Below, in pieces: positions 1-7,990 of a DNA stretch of 64,000 nt. This DNA comes from CAYFKJ01 sp964343605. GTDB taxonomy: Bacteria; Pseudomonadota; Alphaproteobacteria; UBA2966. The notes beneath the pieces were generated by a model, which was given only the letters and a program-made list of their open reading frames with translations, had not been told where the DNA came from and did no database searches. The stretch's first letter is position 1. The number at the start of each line of letters is the position of its first letter. Both the position numbers and the translations under genes were made by a program. The DNA lies in assembly GCA_964343605.1 (NCBI GenBank), contig CAYFKJ010000003.1:1-64000 (forward strand), written 5' to 3'.

Positions 1-119
1 CCGGCGGCCGCCATCCGGTGACCCCCTGGGGCAAGCCGACCAAGGGCAAGCGCACGCGTTCGAACAAGTCGACCGACAAGTTCATCATGCGCAGCCGCCA
101 CCTGAAAAAGAAACGATAA
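1..119 (+). CDS. rplB: 50S ribosomal protein L2, C-terminal fragment
   Basis: Only the last 38 codons are in the window; the gene starts to the left. In the frame that begins at base 3 the sequence reads GGRHPVTPWGKPTKG and ends in a Lys/Arg-rich tail before TAA at 117-119. This is the conserved C-terminus of L2, the primary 23S rRNA binder next to the peptidyl transferase centre. It is directly followed by rpsS, as in the S10 operon order. The AAGGAG ribosome binding site of rpsS overlaps the L2 stop codon. Confidence 0.95.
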   Translation, partial: GGRHPVTPWGKPTKGKRTRSNKSTDKFIMRSRHLKKKR

Positions 120-131
120 GGAGCGCCTACC

Positions 132-410
132 GTGGCACGTTCAGTCTGGAAAGGTCCGTTCGTTGACGGTTATCTGCTTAAGAAAGCGGAAGCCGCACGG
201 CAGTCGGGACGCAAGGAGGTCATCAAGACCTGGTCGCGCCGTTCGACGATCCTGCCGCAGTTCGTCGGCTTGACGTTCGGCGTCTACAACGGCCAGAAGT
301 TTATTCCGGTGATGGTCAACGAGAGCATGGTCGGGCATAAGCTCGGCGAGTTCTCCCCGACCCGCACCTATCACGGCCATGCCGCCGACAAGAAAGCGAA
401 GAGGGTCTGA
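132..410 (+). CDS. rpsS: 30S ribosomal protein S19
   Basis: A 92-residue protein of normal S19 length, starting with MARSVWKGPFVDGYLLKK and containing the family block GHKLGEFSPTRTYHGH near the C-terminus. S19 sits in the head of the 30S subunit, pairs with S13 and lies near the decoding-site tRNA. The start is GTG at 132, with AAGGAG centred about ten bases upstream and overlapping the rplB stop. Only two bases separate it from rplV, so the pair is probably translated in a coupled way. Identity is certain from sequence and position. Confidence 0.98.
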   Translation: MARSVWKGPFVDGYLLKKAEAARQSGRKEVIKTWSRRSTILPQFVGLTFGVYNGQKFIPVMVNESMVGHKLGEFSPTRTYHGHAADKKAKRV

Positions 411-412
411 CG

Positions 413-793
413 ATGGGTAAGCAATCCGCTCCCCGCCGCCTGCCCGACAGCGACGCCCGCGCCGTGGCGAGCAATCTTCGGGTCAGCCCGCAGAAGCTCA
501 ATCTGGTGGCGCAGACCATTCGCGGCAAGGATGTCGAGGCGGCCCTGGCCAGCCTGACGTTCTCCAAGCGTCGTATTGCGGGCGATGTCAAGAAAGCCTT
601 GCAGTCGGCCGTCGCCAATGCCGAGAACAATCATCAGCTCGACGTCGACCGGCTCTTCGTGGCCGAAGCCTTCGTCGGCAAGCAGATGGTCATGAAACGC
701 TGGCGCGCCCGCGCCCGTGGCCGCGTCGGCCGTATCAAGAAACCTTTCAGCCAGATAACCGTTGTCGTGCGAGAGCGCGAGGAGATTGCGTAA
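413..793 (+). CDS. rplV: 50S ribosomal protein L22
   Basis: A 126-residue L22 homologue. The core matches the family: LRVSPQKLNLVAQTIRGK near residue 25, then a C-terminal RARARGRVGRIKKPFSQI block that forms the extended beta-hairpin. L22 contacts all 23S rRNA domains, and its hairpin lines the nascent-peptide exit tunnel. The stop codon TAA shares its last base with the ATG of rpsC (TAATG), a typical coupling overlap. The protein is slightly longer at the N-terminus than the E. coli form, with a short basic and proline-containing leader. Confidence 0.98.
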   Translation: MGKQSAPRRLPDSDARAVASNLRVSPQKLNLVAQTIRGKDVEAALASLTFSKRRIAGDVKKALQSAVANAENNHQLDVDRLFVAEAFVGKQMVMKRWRARARGRVGRIKKPFSQITVVVREREEIA

Positions 794-1470
794 TGGGCCA
801 AAAAGTTAATCCGATCGGGCTTCGTCTCGGCATCAACCGGACCTGGGATTCCCGCTGGTATGCCGAAGGCAACGATTACGGCACGCAACTGCATGAGGAT
901 CTGGCGATCCGGGCCTACCTGGAAAAACGTCTGGCCCAGGCCGGCGTCAGCCGCATCATCATCGAGCGCCCGGCCAAGAAGGCTCGCGTCACCATCCACA
1001 CGGCCCGTCCCGGCGTCGTCATCGGCAAGAAGGGCGCGGACATCGAAAAGCTGCGCGAAACGCTGTCGAAGATGACCGGTTCCGACGTGCACCTGAACAT
1101 CGTCGAGATCCGCAAGCCGGAGATCGATGCCAAGCTGGTGGCCGAGAACATCGCCCAGCAGTTGGAACGCCGCGTCGCCTTCCGCCGCGCCATGAAGCGT
1201 TCGGTCCAGTCGGCCATCCGCCTCGGCGCCCAGGGCATCCGCATCAACTGTTCCGGCCGTCTCGGCGGTGCCGAGATCGCCCGGACCGAATGGTACCGCG
1301 AGGGCCGCGTGCCGCTGCACACCCTGCGCGCCGACATCGACTACGGCGAAGCGACCGGTTTCACCACCTACGGCGCCTGCGGCGTCAAGGTTTGGGTCTT
1401 CAAGGGCGAGATCATGGCCCACGATCCCATGGCGCAGGACAAGCGTCTGGCCGAAGCCGGCCAACGCTAG
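793..1470 (+). CDS. rpsC: 30S ribosomal protein S3
   Basis: A 225-residue S3. It starts MGQKVNPIGLRLGINR, has the type-II KH RNA-binding loop with VIGKKGADIEKLRE at about residues 75-90, and ends with the C-terminal domain block GAQGIRINCSGRLGGAEIAR followed by DYGEATGFTTYGACGVKVW. S3 forms part of the mRNA entry channel on the 30S head with S4 and S5. The start overlaps the rplV stop by one base. A 28-base gap leads to rplP, and all flanking genes are in the standard S10 operon order. Confidence 0.98.
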   Translation: MGQKVNPIGLRLGINRTWDSRWYAEGNDYGTQLHEDLAIRAYLEKRLAQAGVSRIIIERPAKKARVTIHTARPGVVIGKKGADIEKLRETLSKMTGSDVHLNIVEIRKPEIDAKLVAENIAQQLERRVAFRRAMKRSVQSAIRLGAQGIRINCSGRLGGAEIARTEWYREGRVPLHTLRADIDYGEATGFTTYGACGVKVWVFKGEIMAHDPMAQDKRLAEAGQR

Positions 1471-1498
1471 GCCGGGCATCGAGTAGAGAGTTAGAACC

Positions 1499-1918
1499 AT
1501 GCTGCAACCAAAGCGCACCAAGTTCCGCAAGGCCCACAAGGGCCGTATCCATGGCAACTCCAAGGGCGGCACCACGTTGAACTTCGGCACCTATGGCCTC
1601 AAGGCAACTTCGCCGGGCCGCGTCAACGCGCGCCAGATCGAAGCCTGCCGCCGGGCCATCACCCGCCACATCAAGCGTGCCGGCCGCATCTGGATCCGCA
1701 TCTTCCCCGACGTGCCGGTTTCCAAGAAGCCGACGGAAGTGCGTATGGGTAAGGGTAAGGGCTCGCCGGAATTCTGGGTGGCCAAGGTCAAGCCGGGGCG
1801 GGTGATGTTCGAGCTGGACGGCGTGGCGCCGGCGCTCGCGCACGAAGCCCTCTCGCGCGGTGCGGCCAAACTGTCAGTGGACACGCGTATCGTGACGCGG
1901 CCAGGTGAAGGATCGTAG
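1499..1918 (+). CDS. rplP: 50S ribosomal protein L16
   Basis: A 139-residue protein that starts MLQPKRTKFRKAHKGR and carries GRVNARQIEACRRAI and KPTEVRMGKGKGSPEFWV, the L16 signature region. L16 organises the A-site region of the large subunit and is needed late in 50S assembly. Length is within the normal range. The gene is followed after three bases by rpmC, so the two are almost certainly on one message. Confidence 0.98.
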   Translation: MLQPKRTKFRKAHKGRIHGNSKGGTTLNFGTYGLKATSPGRVNARQIEACRRAITRHIKRAGRIWIRIFPDVPVSKKPTEVRMGKGKGSPEFWVAKVKPGRVMFELDGVAPALAHEALSRGAAKLSVDTRIVTRPGEGS

Positions 1919-1921
1919 GCG

Positions 1922-2116
1922 ATGAAAGCCGAGGAAATCAGGGGCAAGACCCCCGACGAATTGAAAGACCAGTTGCTGGACCTCAAGAAAGAGGCGCTGA
2001 ACCTGCGCTTCCAGAGGGCTTCCGGGCAGCTGGAGAACACCGCGCGGATGCGGCAGGTACGCCGCGATATTGCCCGCATTAAAACCATTATGCGCACCGC
2101 GCAACCTGCGTCTTAA
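1922..2116 (+). CDS. rpmC: 50S ribosomal protein L29
   Basis: A 64-residue alpha-helical protein with the L29 pattern: KAEEIRGKTPDELKDQLLDL, then LNLRFQRASGQLENTARMRQ, then VRRDIARIKTIM. L29 sits at the exit of the peptide tunnel, where trigger factor and signal recognition particle dock. It starts three bases after rplP. rpsQ begins 13 bases downstream, as in the S10 operon of most bacteria. Confidence 0.97.
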   Translation: MKAEEIRGKTPDELKDQLLDLKKEALNLRFQRASGQLENTARMRQVRRDIARIKTIMRTAQPAS

Positions 2117-2129
2117 ACGGAGCCTACGC

Positions 2130-2366
2130 ATGCCCAAACGCATCCTCCAAGGTGAAGTCGTGAGCGACGCCGGCGACAAGACCGTCGTCGTCAAGGTCGA
2201 CCGCCGCGTCATGCACCCGCTGTACAAGAAGTTCATCCGCAAATCCAAGCGGTACCACGCGCACGATGAGGAAAACACCTTCAAGCAAGGTGACGTCGTC
2301 CGTATTCAGGAATGCCGTCCGCGTTCCAAGAAGAAGACCTGGGAAGTTCTGCCGTCCGCGGAGTGA
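2130..2366 (+). CDS. rpsQ: 30S ribosomal protein S17
   Basis: A 78-residue OB-fold protein starting MPKRILQGEVVSDAGDKT, with VDRRVMHPLYKKFIRKSKRY and DVVRIQECRPRSKKKTW, which are classic S17 blocks. The open frame extends 20 codons further upstream, but that part overlaps rpmC out of frame and does not resemble S17. The ATG at 2130, preceded by CGGAG, gives the normal family length. S17 binds the 5' domain of 16S rRNA early in assembly. This is the last gene of the S10 operon proper. Confidence 0.97.
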   Translation: MPKRILQGEVVSDAGDKTVVVKVDRRVMHPLYKKFIRKSKRYHAHDEENTFKQGDVVRIQECRPRSKKKTWEVLPSAE

Positions 2367-2398
2367 TCCGCGACGTGCGTTGATAAAGGTAAAGTTCG

Positions 2399-2767
2399 AT
2401 GATTCAGCCGCAGACAAACCTTGAGGTCGCCGACAACTCCGGCGCGCGTCGAGTCCAGTGCATCAAGGTGCTGGGTGGCTCGAAGCGGCGCACCGCTTCG
2501 GTCGGCGATACGATAGTAGTGTCCGTGAAGGAAGCCATTCCGCGTGGCCGCGTGAAGAAAGGTGACGTGCACCGCGCCGTCATCGTGCGCACGGCCAAGG
2601 AAGTTCGGCGCAAGGACGGCAGCGCCATCCGGTTCGACCGCAACGCCGCCGTTTTGATCAATCCGCAGGGTGAGCCGATCGGAACCCGTATTTTCGGCCC
2701 GGTGACCCGCGAACTCAGAGCCCGCCAACACATGAAGATCGTGTCCCTGGCGCCGGAGGTGCTGTAA
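2399..2767 (+). CDS. rplN: 50S ribosomal protein L14
   Basis: A 122-residue L14, exactly the usual length. It begins MIQPQTNLEVADNSGARRVQ and contains KGDVHRAVIVRTAKEVRRKD and AVLINPQGEPIGTRIFGPV. L14 contributes to an intersubunit bridge and is the docking site of the silencing factor RsfS. It is the usual first gene of the spc operon. Its TAA overlaps the ATG of rplX by one base. A 32-base gap separates it from rpsQ, too short to tell whether a separate spc promoter exists. Confidence 0.98.
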   Translation: MIQPQTNLEVADNSGARRVQCIKVLGGSKRRTASVGDTIVVSVKEAIPRGRVKKGDVHRAVIVRTAKEVRRKDGSAIRFDRNAAVLINPQGEPIGTRIFGPVTRELRARQHMKIVSLAPEVL

Positions 2768-3090
2768 TGGCCGAAAAATACAAAATCAAAAAGGGCGACG
2801 AGGTCGTCGTTGTCACCGGCCGCGAAAAAGGCCGCAAGGGCAACGTCCTCAACGTCGACCGCAAGGCGCGCCGCGTCCTGGTGCAGGGCGTCAACATGAT
2901 CAAGCGGCACACGCGTCCGACCGGCACGAGCGCCGGCGGCATCATCGAGAAGGAAGCCCCGCTTGCCGTATCGAACGTCGCCCTGGTCGATCCCAAGACC
3001 GGCGAGGCGACCCGCGTTGGTTACAAATTCCTCGACGATGGCCGCAAGGTTCGCTTTGCCAAGCGGTCGGGCGAAGTCATCGATCTCTAG
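2767..3090 (+). CDS. rplX: 50S ribosomal protein L24
   Basis: A 107-residue L24 with an N-terminal KOW motif region (KKGDEVVVVTGREKGRKG), followed by QGVNMIKRHTRPT and a C-terminal VGYKFLDDGRKVRFAK segment. L24 is one of the two proteins that start 50S assembly and it lies near the tunnel exit. The start overlaps the stop of rplN by one base (TAATG). rplE starts nine bases after its stop. Confidence 0.97.
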   Translation: MAEKYKIKKGDEVVVVTGREKGRKGNVLNVDRKARRVLVQGVNMIKRHTRPTGTSAGGIIEKEAPLAVSNVALVDPKTGEATRVGYKFLDDGRKVRFAKRSGEVIDL

Positions 3091-3099
3091 GATAGTCAC

Positions 3100-3639
3100 A
3101 TGACCCGCTTGAACGAACATTACAAAGACGTTGTACGGCCGAAGCTGCAGGAGCGCTTCGGTTACACAAACCCCATGCAGATTCCCAAGCTTGATAAGAT
3201 CGTTATCAACATGGGCGTCGGCGAGGCCGCCAAGGATTCGAAGTTGATGAAGGGCGCCGTGGCCGACCTGACCGCCATCGCCGGCCAAAAGCCGGTGGTC
3301 AACAAGGCCAAGCGGTCCGTCGCCAACTACAAGCTTCGTGAGGGCATGGATATCGGTTGCAAGGTGACGCTCAGGCGCGCCCGCATGTACGAGTTCCTCG
3401 ACCGCATGATCAACATCGCCATGCCGCGCGTGCGTGACTTTCAGGGCGTTTCGGCCAAGAGCTTCGACGGCCGCGGCAACTTCGCGATGGGCTTCAAGGA
3501 GCAGATCGTGTTTCCCGAAATCGAATATGACGAAGTCGACCAAGTTCGTGGTTTTGACGTGATCATTGTGACGACTGCCGACACCGACGACGAAGCGCGT
3601 GAGCTTCTCGCCGAATTCGGTATGCCGTTCCGTAAATGA
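3100..3639 (+). CDS. rplE: 50S ribosomal protein L5
   Basis: A 179-residue L5, the expected bacterial length. Diagnostic blocks are MQIPKLDKIVINMGVGEA near residue 25, GQKPVVNKAKRSVANYKLRE, and GRGNFAMGFKEQIVFPEI. L5 binds 5S rRNA together with L18 and contacts P-site tRNA. It sits between rplX and rpsN in canonical spc order. A GGAGAAAG sequence 27 bases downstream serves rpsN. Confidence 0.98.
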   Translation: MTRLNEHYKDVVRPKLQERFGYTNPMQIPKLDKIVINMGVGEAAKDSKLMKGAVADLTAIAGQKPVVNKAKRSVANYKLREGMDIGCKVTLRRARMYEFLDRMINIAMPRVRDFQGVSAKSFDGRGNFAMGFKEQIVFPEIEYDEVDQVRGFDVIIVTTADTDDEARELLAEFGMPFRK

Positions 3640-3666
3640 TATCCGTCGAAAAAGGAGAAAGTCGAA

Positions 3667-3972
3667 ATGGCTAAAAAGAGTGCCATCGAGAAGAACAACC
3701 GGCGTCGGCGGACCGTCGCACGGGATGCCGCCAAGCGGGAACGCCTGCGCGCCATCGCCAAGGACCCGTCGCTGCCCCAGGAGGAGCGCTTCGCCGCCCG
3801 CCTGAAATTGGCGGAAATGCCGCGCAACGGCTCGAAGACCCGCATCCGCAACCGCTGCGAGGTGACCGGTCGTCCGCGCGGCTATTACCGCAAACTCAAA
3901 ATGTCGCGGATCGCGCTGCGCGATCTGGCTTCCATCGGCCAGATCCCCGGCATGGTCAAGTCGAGCTGGTAG
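3667..3972 (+). CDS. rpsN: 30S ribosomal protein S14, zinc-free form
   Basis: A 101-residue S14 of the long type without zinc ligands. It has a single cysteine (CEVTGRPRGYYRK) and no CxxC pairs. The C-terminal block MSRIALRDLASIGQIPG is the family signature. S14 completes the 30S head near S3 and S10. A GGAGAAAG ribosome binding site precedes the ATG. Having the zinc-free form inside the spc operon is normal for alphaproteobacteria. Confidence 0.98.
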   Translation: MAKKSAIEKNNRRRRTVARDAAKRERLRAIAKDPSLPQEERFAARLKLAEMPRNGSKTRIRNRCEVTGRPRGYYRKLKMSRIALRDLASIGQIPGMVKSSW

Positions 3973-3985
3973 AGGAGAGCCGAAG

Positions 3986-4384
3986 ATGTCGATGACCGAT
4001 CCCATCGGTGACATGTTGACGCGTATCCGCAACGGACAACGCGCCGGCCTGGGCAGGGTCAAATCGCCTGCCTCGAATTTCCGCAGCAACGTGCTCGATG
4101 TGCTCAAGCGCGAGGGCTACATTCGCGGCTGGGAAAAGGACGAGAGCAATCCGACCAAGCCCGAACTCGTCATCGAGCTGAAATATTCCGAAGGCGAACC
4201 CGTCATCCGCACGATCGACCGCGTGTCGACGCCGGGCCGTCGCGTTTATTCATCGATCAAGGACCTGCCGAGGATTTGCAACGGCCTCGGCATCGCCATC
4301 CTGTCGACCCCGCGGGGCGTCATGTCCGACGCCGAAGCCCGCGAGGCCAACGTCGGCGGCGAAGTCCTCTGTAACGTGATTTAG
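3986..4384 (+). CDS. rpsH: 30S ribosomal protein S8
   Basis: A 132-residue S8 that begins MTDPIGDMLTRIRNGQRAG after one extra residue pair and ends GVMSDAEAREANVGGEVLCNV, the conserved C-terminal motif. S8 binds the central domain of 16S rRNA. In E. coli it represses translation of its own spc operon; whether that holds here cannot be seen. The start at 3986 has GAGGAGAG upstream. Confidence 0.98.
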   Translation: MSMTDPIGDMLTRIRNGQRAGLGRVKSPASNFRSNVLDVLKREGYIRGWEKDESNPTKPELVIELKYSEGEPVIRTIDRVSTPGRRVYSSIKDLPRICNGLGIAILSTPRGVMSDAEAREANVGGEVLCNVI

Positions 4385-4392
4385 GAAGCGTC

Positions 4393-4926
4393 ATGTCTCG
4401 TATCGGACAAAAACCTGTCGCCATTCCGGACGGTGTAACCGTCGAATTGAACGGCCAGGATTTCAAAGCCAAGGGGCCGAAGGGCGAACTGGCGATGACC
4501 TTCGTCGACGATGTCGAAGCCAAGCAGGAAAACGGCAGCGTCGTCGTTCTGCCGCGCAGTGACACCAAGCGCGCTCGCAACATGTGGGGCATGCAGCGGA
4601 CCCTGGCCAACAACATCGTGCTCGGGGTTTCCGAGGGCTTTACCGTCAACCTGGAGATTGTCGGCGTCGGCTACCGAGCCGCGGTCGAGGGCAAGACCCT
4701 CAACCTGCAGCTCGGTTTCAGCCACGACGTCCACTATCCCATCCCGGACGGCATCGAAATCAAGTGCGAACGTCCTACGGCGATCGCTATTTCCGGCGCC
4801 GACAAGCAGGTGGTCGGCCAGGTCGCCGCGGAAATCCGCGCCTACCGCAAGCCGGAACCCTACAAGGGCAAGGGCGTGCGCTACGCCGACGAACAGATCT
4901 TCCGCAAGGAAGGCAAGAAGAAGTAG
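4393..4926 (+). CDS. rplF: 50S ribosomal protein L6
   Basis: A 177-residue L6, full length. It starts MSRIGQKPVAIPDGVTVE and ends with the signature RAYRKPEPYKGKGVRYADE and a basic KKK tail. L6 has two similar RNA-binding folds and lies near the factor-binding site and sarcin-ricin loop. It starts eight bases after rpsH and is followed by rplR after 12 bases. Confidence 0.98.
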   Translation: MSRIGQKPVAIPDGVTVELNGQDFKAKGPKGELAMTFVDDVEAKQENGSVVVLPRSDTKRARNMWGMQRTLANNIVLGVSEGFTVNLEIVGVGYRAAVEGKTLNLQLGFSHDVHYPIPDGIEIKCERPTAIAISGADKQVVGQVAAEIRAYRKPEPYKGKGVRYADEQIFRKEGKKK

Positions 4927-4938
4927 GACCGCCGGATC

Positions 4939-5301
4939 ATGAGCAAGCAAAAATCACTTTTTGAACGCCGCAAGGCCCGCGTCCGCAGCAGTCTGGCGAA
5001 ACGGGGTACGGGACGCCCGCGTCTCAGCATCCATCGTTCGGGCAAGCACATCTACGCCCAGATCATCGACGATGCCCAGGGCCGGACCCTGGCCGCCGCG
5101 TCGAGCCTGGAAAAGGACATGCGTGCCAAGCTTTCCTCCGGCGGCAACAAGGAAGCCGCCGCCGAGGTCGGAACCCTCGTCGCCGAGCGGGCCAAGGCCG
5201 CCGGCGTTACCGAGGTTGCCTTCGACCGCGGTGGGTATCTCTTTCACGGCCGAGTCAAGGCGCTGGCGGAAGCCGCGCGCGAAGGCGGCCTGAACTTCTA
5301 A
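4939..5301 (+). CDS. rplR: 50S ribosomal protein L18
   Basis: A 120-residue L18 with RPRLSIHRSGKHIYAQIIDD at about residue 28 and the C-terminal block VAFDRGGYLFHGRVKALAE. L18 carries 5S rRNA into the central protuberance together with L5. Length and position are normal. The following GGAAGGAATAAAG region provides the binding site for rpsE. Confidence 0.98.
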   Translation: MSKQKSLFERRKARVRSSLAKRGTGRPRLSIHRSGKHIYAQIIDDAQGRTLAAASSLEKDMRAKLSSGGNKEAAAEVGTLVAERAKAAGVTEVAFDRGGYLFHGRVKALAEAAREGGLNF

Positions 5302-5318
5302 TGCGGAAGGAATAAAGA

Positions 5319-5861
5319 ATGTCTTCGCAACATATGGAGCGCGGCGAAAGCGAACTGGTCGACAAGCTGGTCGGCATCAATCGCGTCGCCAAGGTGGTGA
5401 AAGGCGGTCGCCGTTTCGGCTTCGCCGCACTGGTCGTCGCCGGCGATCAGAAGGGCCGCGTCGGTTTCGGTCACGGCAAGGCGCGGGAAGTTCCCGAAGC
5501 CATCCGCAAGGCTACCGAAAGCGCCAAGAAGAACATGATCCGCGTGCCGCTGCGAGAAGGCCGGACCCTGCATCACGACGTCAAAGGCCGATTCGGCGCC
5601 GGGCGTGTGGTTCTGCGGGCCGCCCCTCCGGGTACCGGCATCATTGCCGGCGGTCCGATGCGCGCCGTGTTCGAGACCCTGGGTGTCCAGGATATCGTCA
5701 CCAAGTCCATCGGCACCTCCAACCCCTACAACATGATCAAAGCCACTTTTGACGCGCTGGACCGCATGATGTCGCCGCGTTCCGTCGCCGCCCGCCGCGG
5801 CAAGAAGGTGAGCGAGATCGTGGGCCGTCGCGGCAAGTCCGCGGACGACGCCCAGGAGTAG
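5319..5861 (+). CDS. rpsE: 30S ribosomal protein S5
   Basis: A 180-residue S5. The N-terminal double-stranded RNA-binding-like domain reads LVDKLVGINRVAKVVKGGRR, followed by FAALVVAGDQKGRVGFGHGK and the C-terminal domain APPGTGIIAGGPMRAVFE. S5 helps maintain decoding accuracy and lines the mRNA entry channel with S3 and S4. rpmD begins four bases after the stop. Confidence 0.98.
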   Translation: MSSQHMERGESELVDKLVGINRVAKVVKGGRRFGFAALVVAGDQKGRVGFGHGKAREVPEAIRKATESAKKNMIRVPLREGRTLHHDVKGRFGAGRVVLRAAPPGTGIIAGGPMRAVFETLGVQDIVTKSIGTSNPYNMIKATFDALDRMMSPRSVAARRGKKVSEIVGRRGKSADDAQE

Positions 5862-5865
5862 TCCG

Positions 5866-6060
5866 ATGGCCGAGAAGAAGCAGACCGTAACGGTCACCCA
5901 GATCAAAAGCCCGATCGGCCGTCCCAAGGATCAGCGGGCGACGCTGGTCGGCCTGGGCCTCAATAAGCTGCACCGCACCAGCGTGTTGGAAGACACGCCG
6001 TCGGTGCGCGGCATGATCAAGAAGGTTTCGCACCTTGTGCGCGTCGAGGAAGCCGGCTAA
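5866..6060 (+). CDS. rpmD: 50S ribosomal protein L30
   Basis: A 64-residue L30. The family motif IKSPIGRPKDQRATLVGLGL and the following NKLHRTSVLEDTPSVRGMI are clear. It is a small large-subunit protein on the solvent side of the 50S. It lies four bases after rpsE and 36 bases before rplO, in normal spc order. Confidence 0.97.
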   Translation: MAEKKQTVTVTQIKSPIGRPKDQRATLVGLGLNKLHRTSVLEDTPSVRGMIKKVSHLVRVEEAG

Positions 6061-6096
6061 CCGCGTTCGGCCGGGTTTGTAAGCAGGAAAAAGCTC

Positions 6097-6615
6097 ATGA
6101 AACTCAATCAGCTTTCGGATAATGCAGGCGCTCGCAAGGCCCGCACCCGGGTCGGACGCGGCATCGCTTCCGGCACCGGCAAGACCGCGGGCCGCGGCCA
6201 CAAGGGCCAGAAATCCCGCAGCGGCGTCGCCATCAAGGGATTTGAGGGCGGCCAGATGCCGCTGCACCGGCGTCTGCCGAAACGCGGCTTCAACAACATT
6301 TTCCGCAAGGTCTTCGAGCCGGTCAACATCGGCCGCCTGCAGGCCGCGGTTGATGCCGGGAAGCTCGACCCCAAGAAGCCCGTGACGATCGATGTCCTGA
6401 AAGAGGCCGGCGTCGTCGGCCGCGTCAAGGATGGCGTCCGGCTGCTGGCCAAGGGTGAGCTAAAGGCCAAACTCAACATCGAAGTCAGCGGCGCCTCCAA
6501 GGCGGCGATCGCGGCCGTTGAGGCCGTCGGCGGCAAGGTTACCGTAGCGGCTCCCGCCAAGGAGGCGGAAAAAGCCGGCGATGACGACGCCAAGTCTGGT
6601 AAGGACGCCGAGTAA
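6097..6615 (+). CDS. rplO: 50S ribosomal protein L15 with C-terminal extension
   Basis: A 172-residue L15. The conserved N-terminus is present: MKLNQLSDNAGARKARTRVG, then GIASGTGKTAGRGHKGQKSR, and GGQMPLHRRLPKRGFNN. The family core ends at about residue 150. The last 20 or so residues are a low-complexity Ala/Lys/Asp tail, making the protein nearly 30 residues longer than E. coli L15. Such tails are common in alphaproteobacteria. L15 is a late 50S assembly protein. secY follows 31 bases downstream, with a GGGAGC binding site. Confidence 0.97.
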   Translation: MKLNQLSDNAGARKARTRVGRGIASGTGKTAGRGHKGQKSRSGVAIKGFEGGQMPLHRRLPKRGFNNIFRKVFEPVNIGRLQAAVDAGKLDPKKPVTIDVLKEAGVVGRVKDGVRLLAKGELKAKLNIEVSGASKAAIAAVEAVGGKVTVAAPAKEAEKAGDDDAKSGKDAE

Positions 6616-6646
6616 TCCCCATATGCGCTCACTGGGAGCATAATTG

Positions 6647-7990
6647 ATGGCCTCTGCCGCCGAACAACTAGCCGCGAATATCAATTTCGGCGCCTTTGCC
6701 AAGGCGACGGAACTGAAGAAGCGTATCTGGTTCACGCTTGGCGCGCTGATCATCTATCGCCTGGGCACCTACATTCCGTTGCCCGGCATTGATCCCGGCG
6801 TCCTGCAGGATATCTTCCGGCAGAACCAAAGCGGCATCCTCGGCATGTTCGACATGTTCGCGGGCGGCGCGCTCGGGCGCATGACGATCTTCGCCCTCAA
6901 CATCATGCCCTACATTTCCTCGTCGATTATCATTCAGTTGATGACGACGGTGTCGCCCCACCTGGAGGCGCTCAAGAAGGAAGGCGAGCAGGGCCGCAAG
7001 AAGATCAATCAATACACCCGCTACGGCACCGTCATGCTGGCGGCCGTTCAGGCCTACGGCATTGCCGTCGGTCTGGAAAGCATGTCCGGCTCGCAAGGAC
7101 CCGCCGTCGCGGAACCCGGCCTCTACTTCCGCGCCGTTACGGTCATTACCCTGACGGGCGGCACAATCTTCCTGATGTGGCTGGGCGAACAAATCACCGC
7201 GCGCGGCATCGGCAACGGCATCTCGCTGATCATTTTCTCGGGCATCGTCGCGGAACTGCCGAGCGCCCTGGTGGGCACCCTGGAACTGGGCCGCACGGGC
7301 GCCCTGTCGACCCTGTTCATCCTGTTCCTGCTGGTCATGGTCGCCGCCGTGATCATGTTCATCGTTTTCATGGAACGCGCCCAGCGCCGCATCGTCGTTC
7401 AGTATCCCAAGCGCCAGGTCGGCAACAAGATGTTCGGCGGCGAAAGTTCGCACATACCGCTCAAGCTCAATACCGCCGGTGTCATTCCGCCGATCTTCGC
7501 CTCGTCGCTGCTGCTGCTGCCCATCACAATGGCCAACTTCTCGGCCGGGACGGGACCGGAATGGCTGACGACCATTACGGCACTCCTGGGACGCGGACAG
7601 CCGCTCTACATGCTGCTGTACCTTTCAGGCATCGTCTTCTTCTGCTTCTTCTACACGGCGGTGGTCTTCAATCCGTCGGACACGGCAGACAACCTCAAGA
7701 AATATGGCGGCTTTATCCCGGGCATCCGGCCGGGCAAGAACACGTCGGAATACCTCGACCATGTTCTTACCCGCCTCACTGTTGTCGGCGCGGCCTACCT
7801 TTCCGCGGTCTGCCTGCTGCCGGAAATTCTGATTTCGCAGTACGCCGTCCCGTTCTACTTCGGCGGCACGTCGCTGTTGATCGTCGTGACGGTGACCATG
7901 GATACGGTCGGTCAGATCCAGTCGCATCTGCTTGCCCATCAGTACGAAGGCCTGATCAAGAAGTCCAAGATCAGGGGCAAGCGTCGATGA
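6647..7990 (+). CDS. secY: Sec translocon channel subunit SecY
   Basis: A 447-residue polytopic membrane protein, the central channel of the SecYEG preprotein translocon. Family blocks visible include LGTYIPLPGIDP in the first periplasmic segment, LNIMPYISSSIIIQLM, GTVMLAAVQAYGIA, GIGNGISLIIFSGIVAELP, SSHIPLKLNTAGVIPPIFA, and GGFIPGIRPGKNTSEYL. About ten membrane segments can be counted. I chose the ATG at 6647 because GGGAGC lies at normal spacing; a TTG lies one codon earlier. Its TGA overlaps the ATG of adk by four bases, so the two are coupled as in many spc operons. Confidence 0.98.
   Translation: MASAAEQLAANINFGAFAKATELKKRIWFTLGALIIYRLGTYIPLPGIDPGVLQDIFRQNQSGILGMFDMFAGGALGRMTIFALNIMPYISSSIIIQLMTTVSPHLEALKKEGEQGRKKINQYTRYGTVMLAAVQAYGIAVGLESMSGSQGPAVAEPGLYFRAVTVITLTGGTIFLMWLGEQITARGIGNGISLIIFSGIVAELPSALVGTLELGRTGALSTLFILFLLVMVAAVIMFIVFMERAQRRIVVQYPKRQVGNKMFGGESSHIPLKLNTAGVIPPIFASSLLLLPITMANFSAGTGPEWLTTITALLGRGQPLYMLLYLSGIVFFCFFYTAVVFNPSDTADNLKKYGGFIPGIRPGKNTSEYLDHVLTRLTVVGAAYLSAVCLLPEILISQYAVPFYFGGTSLLIVVTVTMDTVGQIQSHLLAHQYEGLIKKSKIRGKRR

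Noticed and set aside
2404..4107. A 567-codon open frame on the minus strand across the ribosomal genes rplN to rpsH
   Set aside because: It lies entirely antisense to rplN, rplX, rplE, rpsN and part of rpsH, whose products are certain. Its translation has no family signature; long antisense frames are expected at this GC content.
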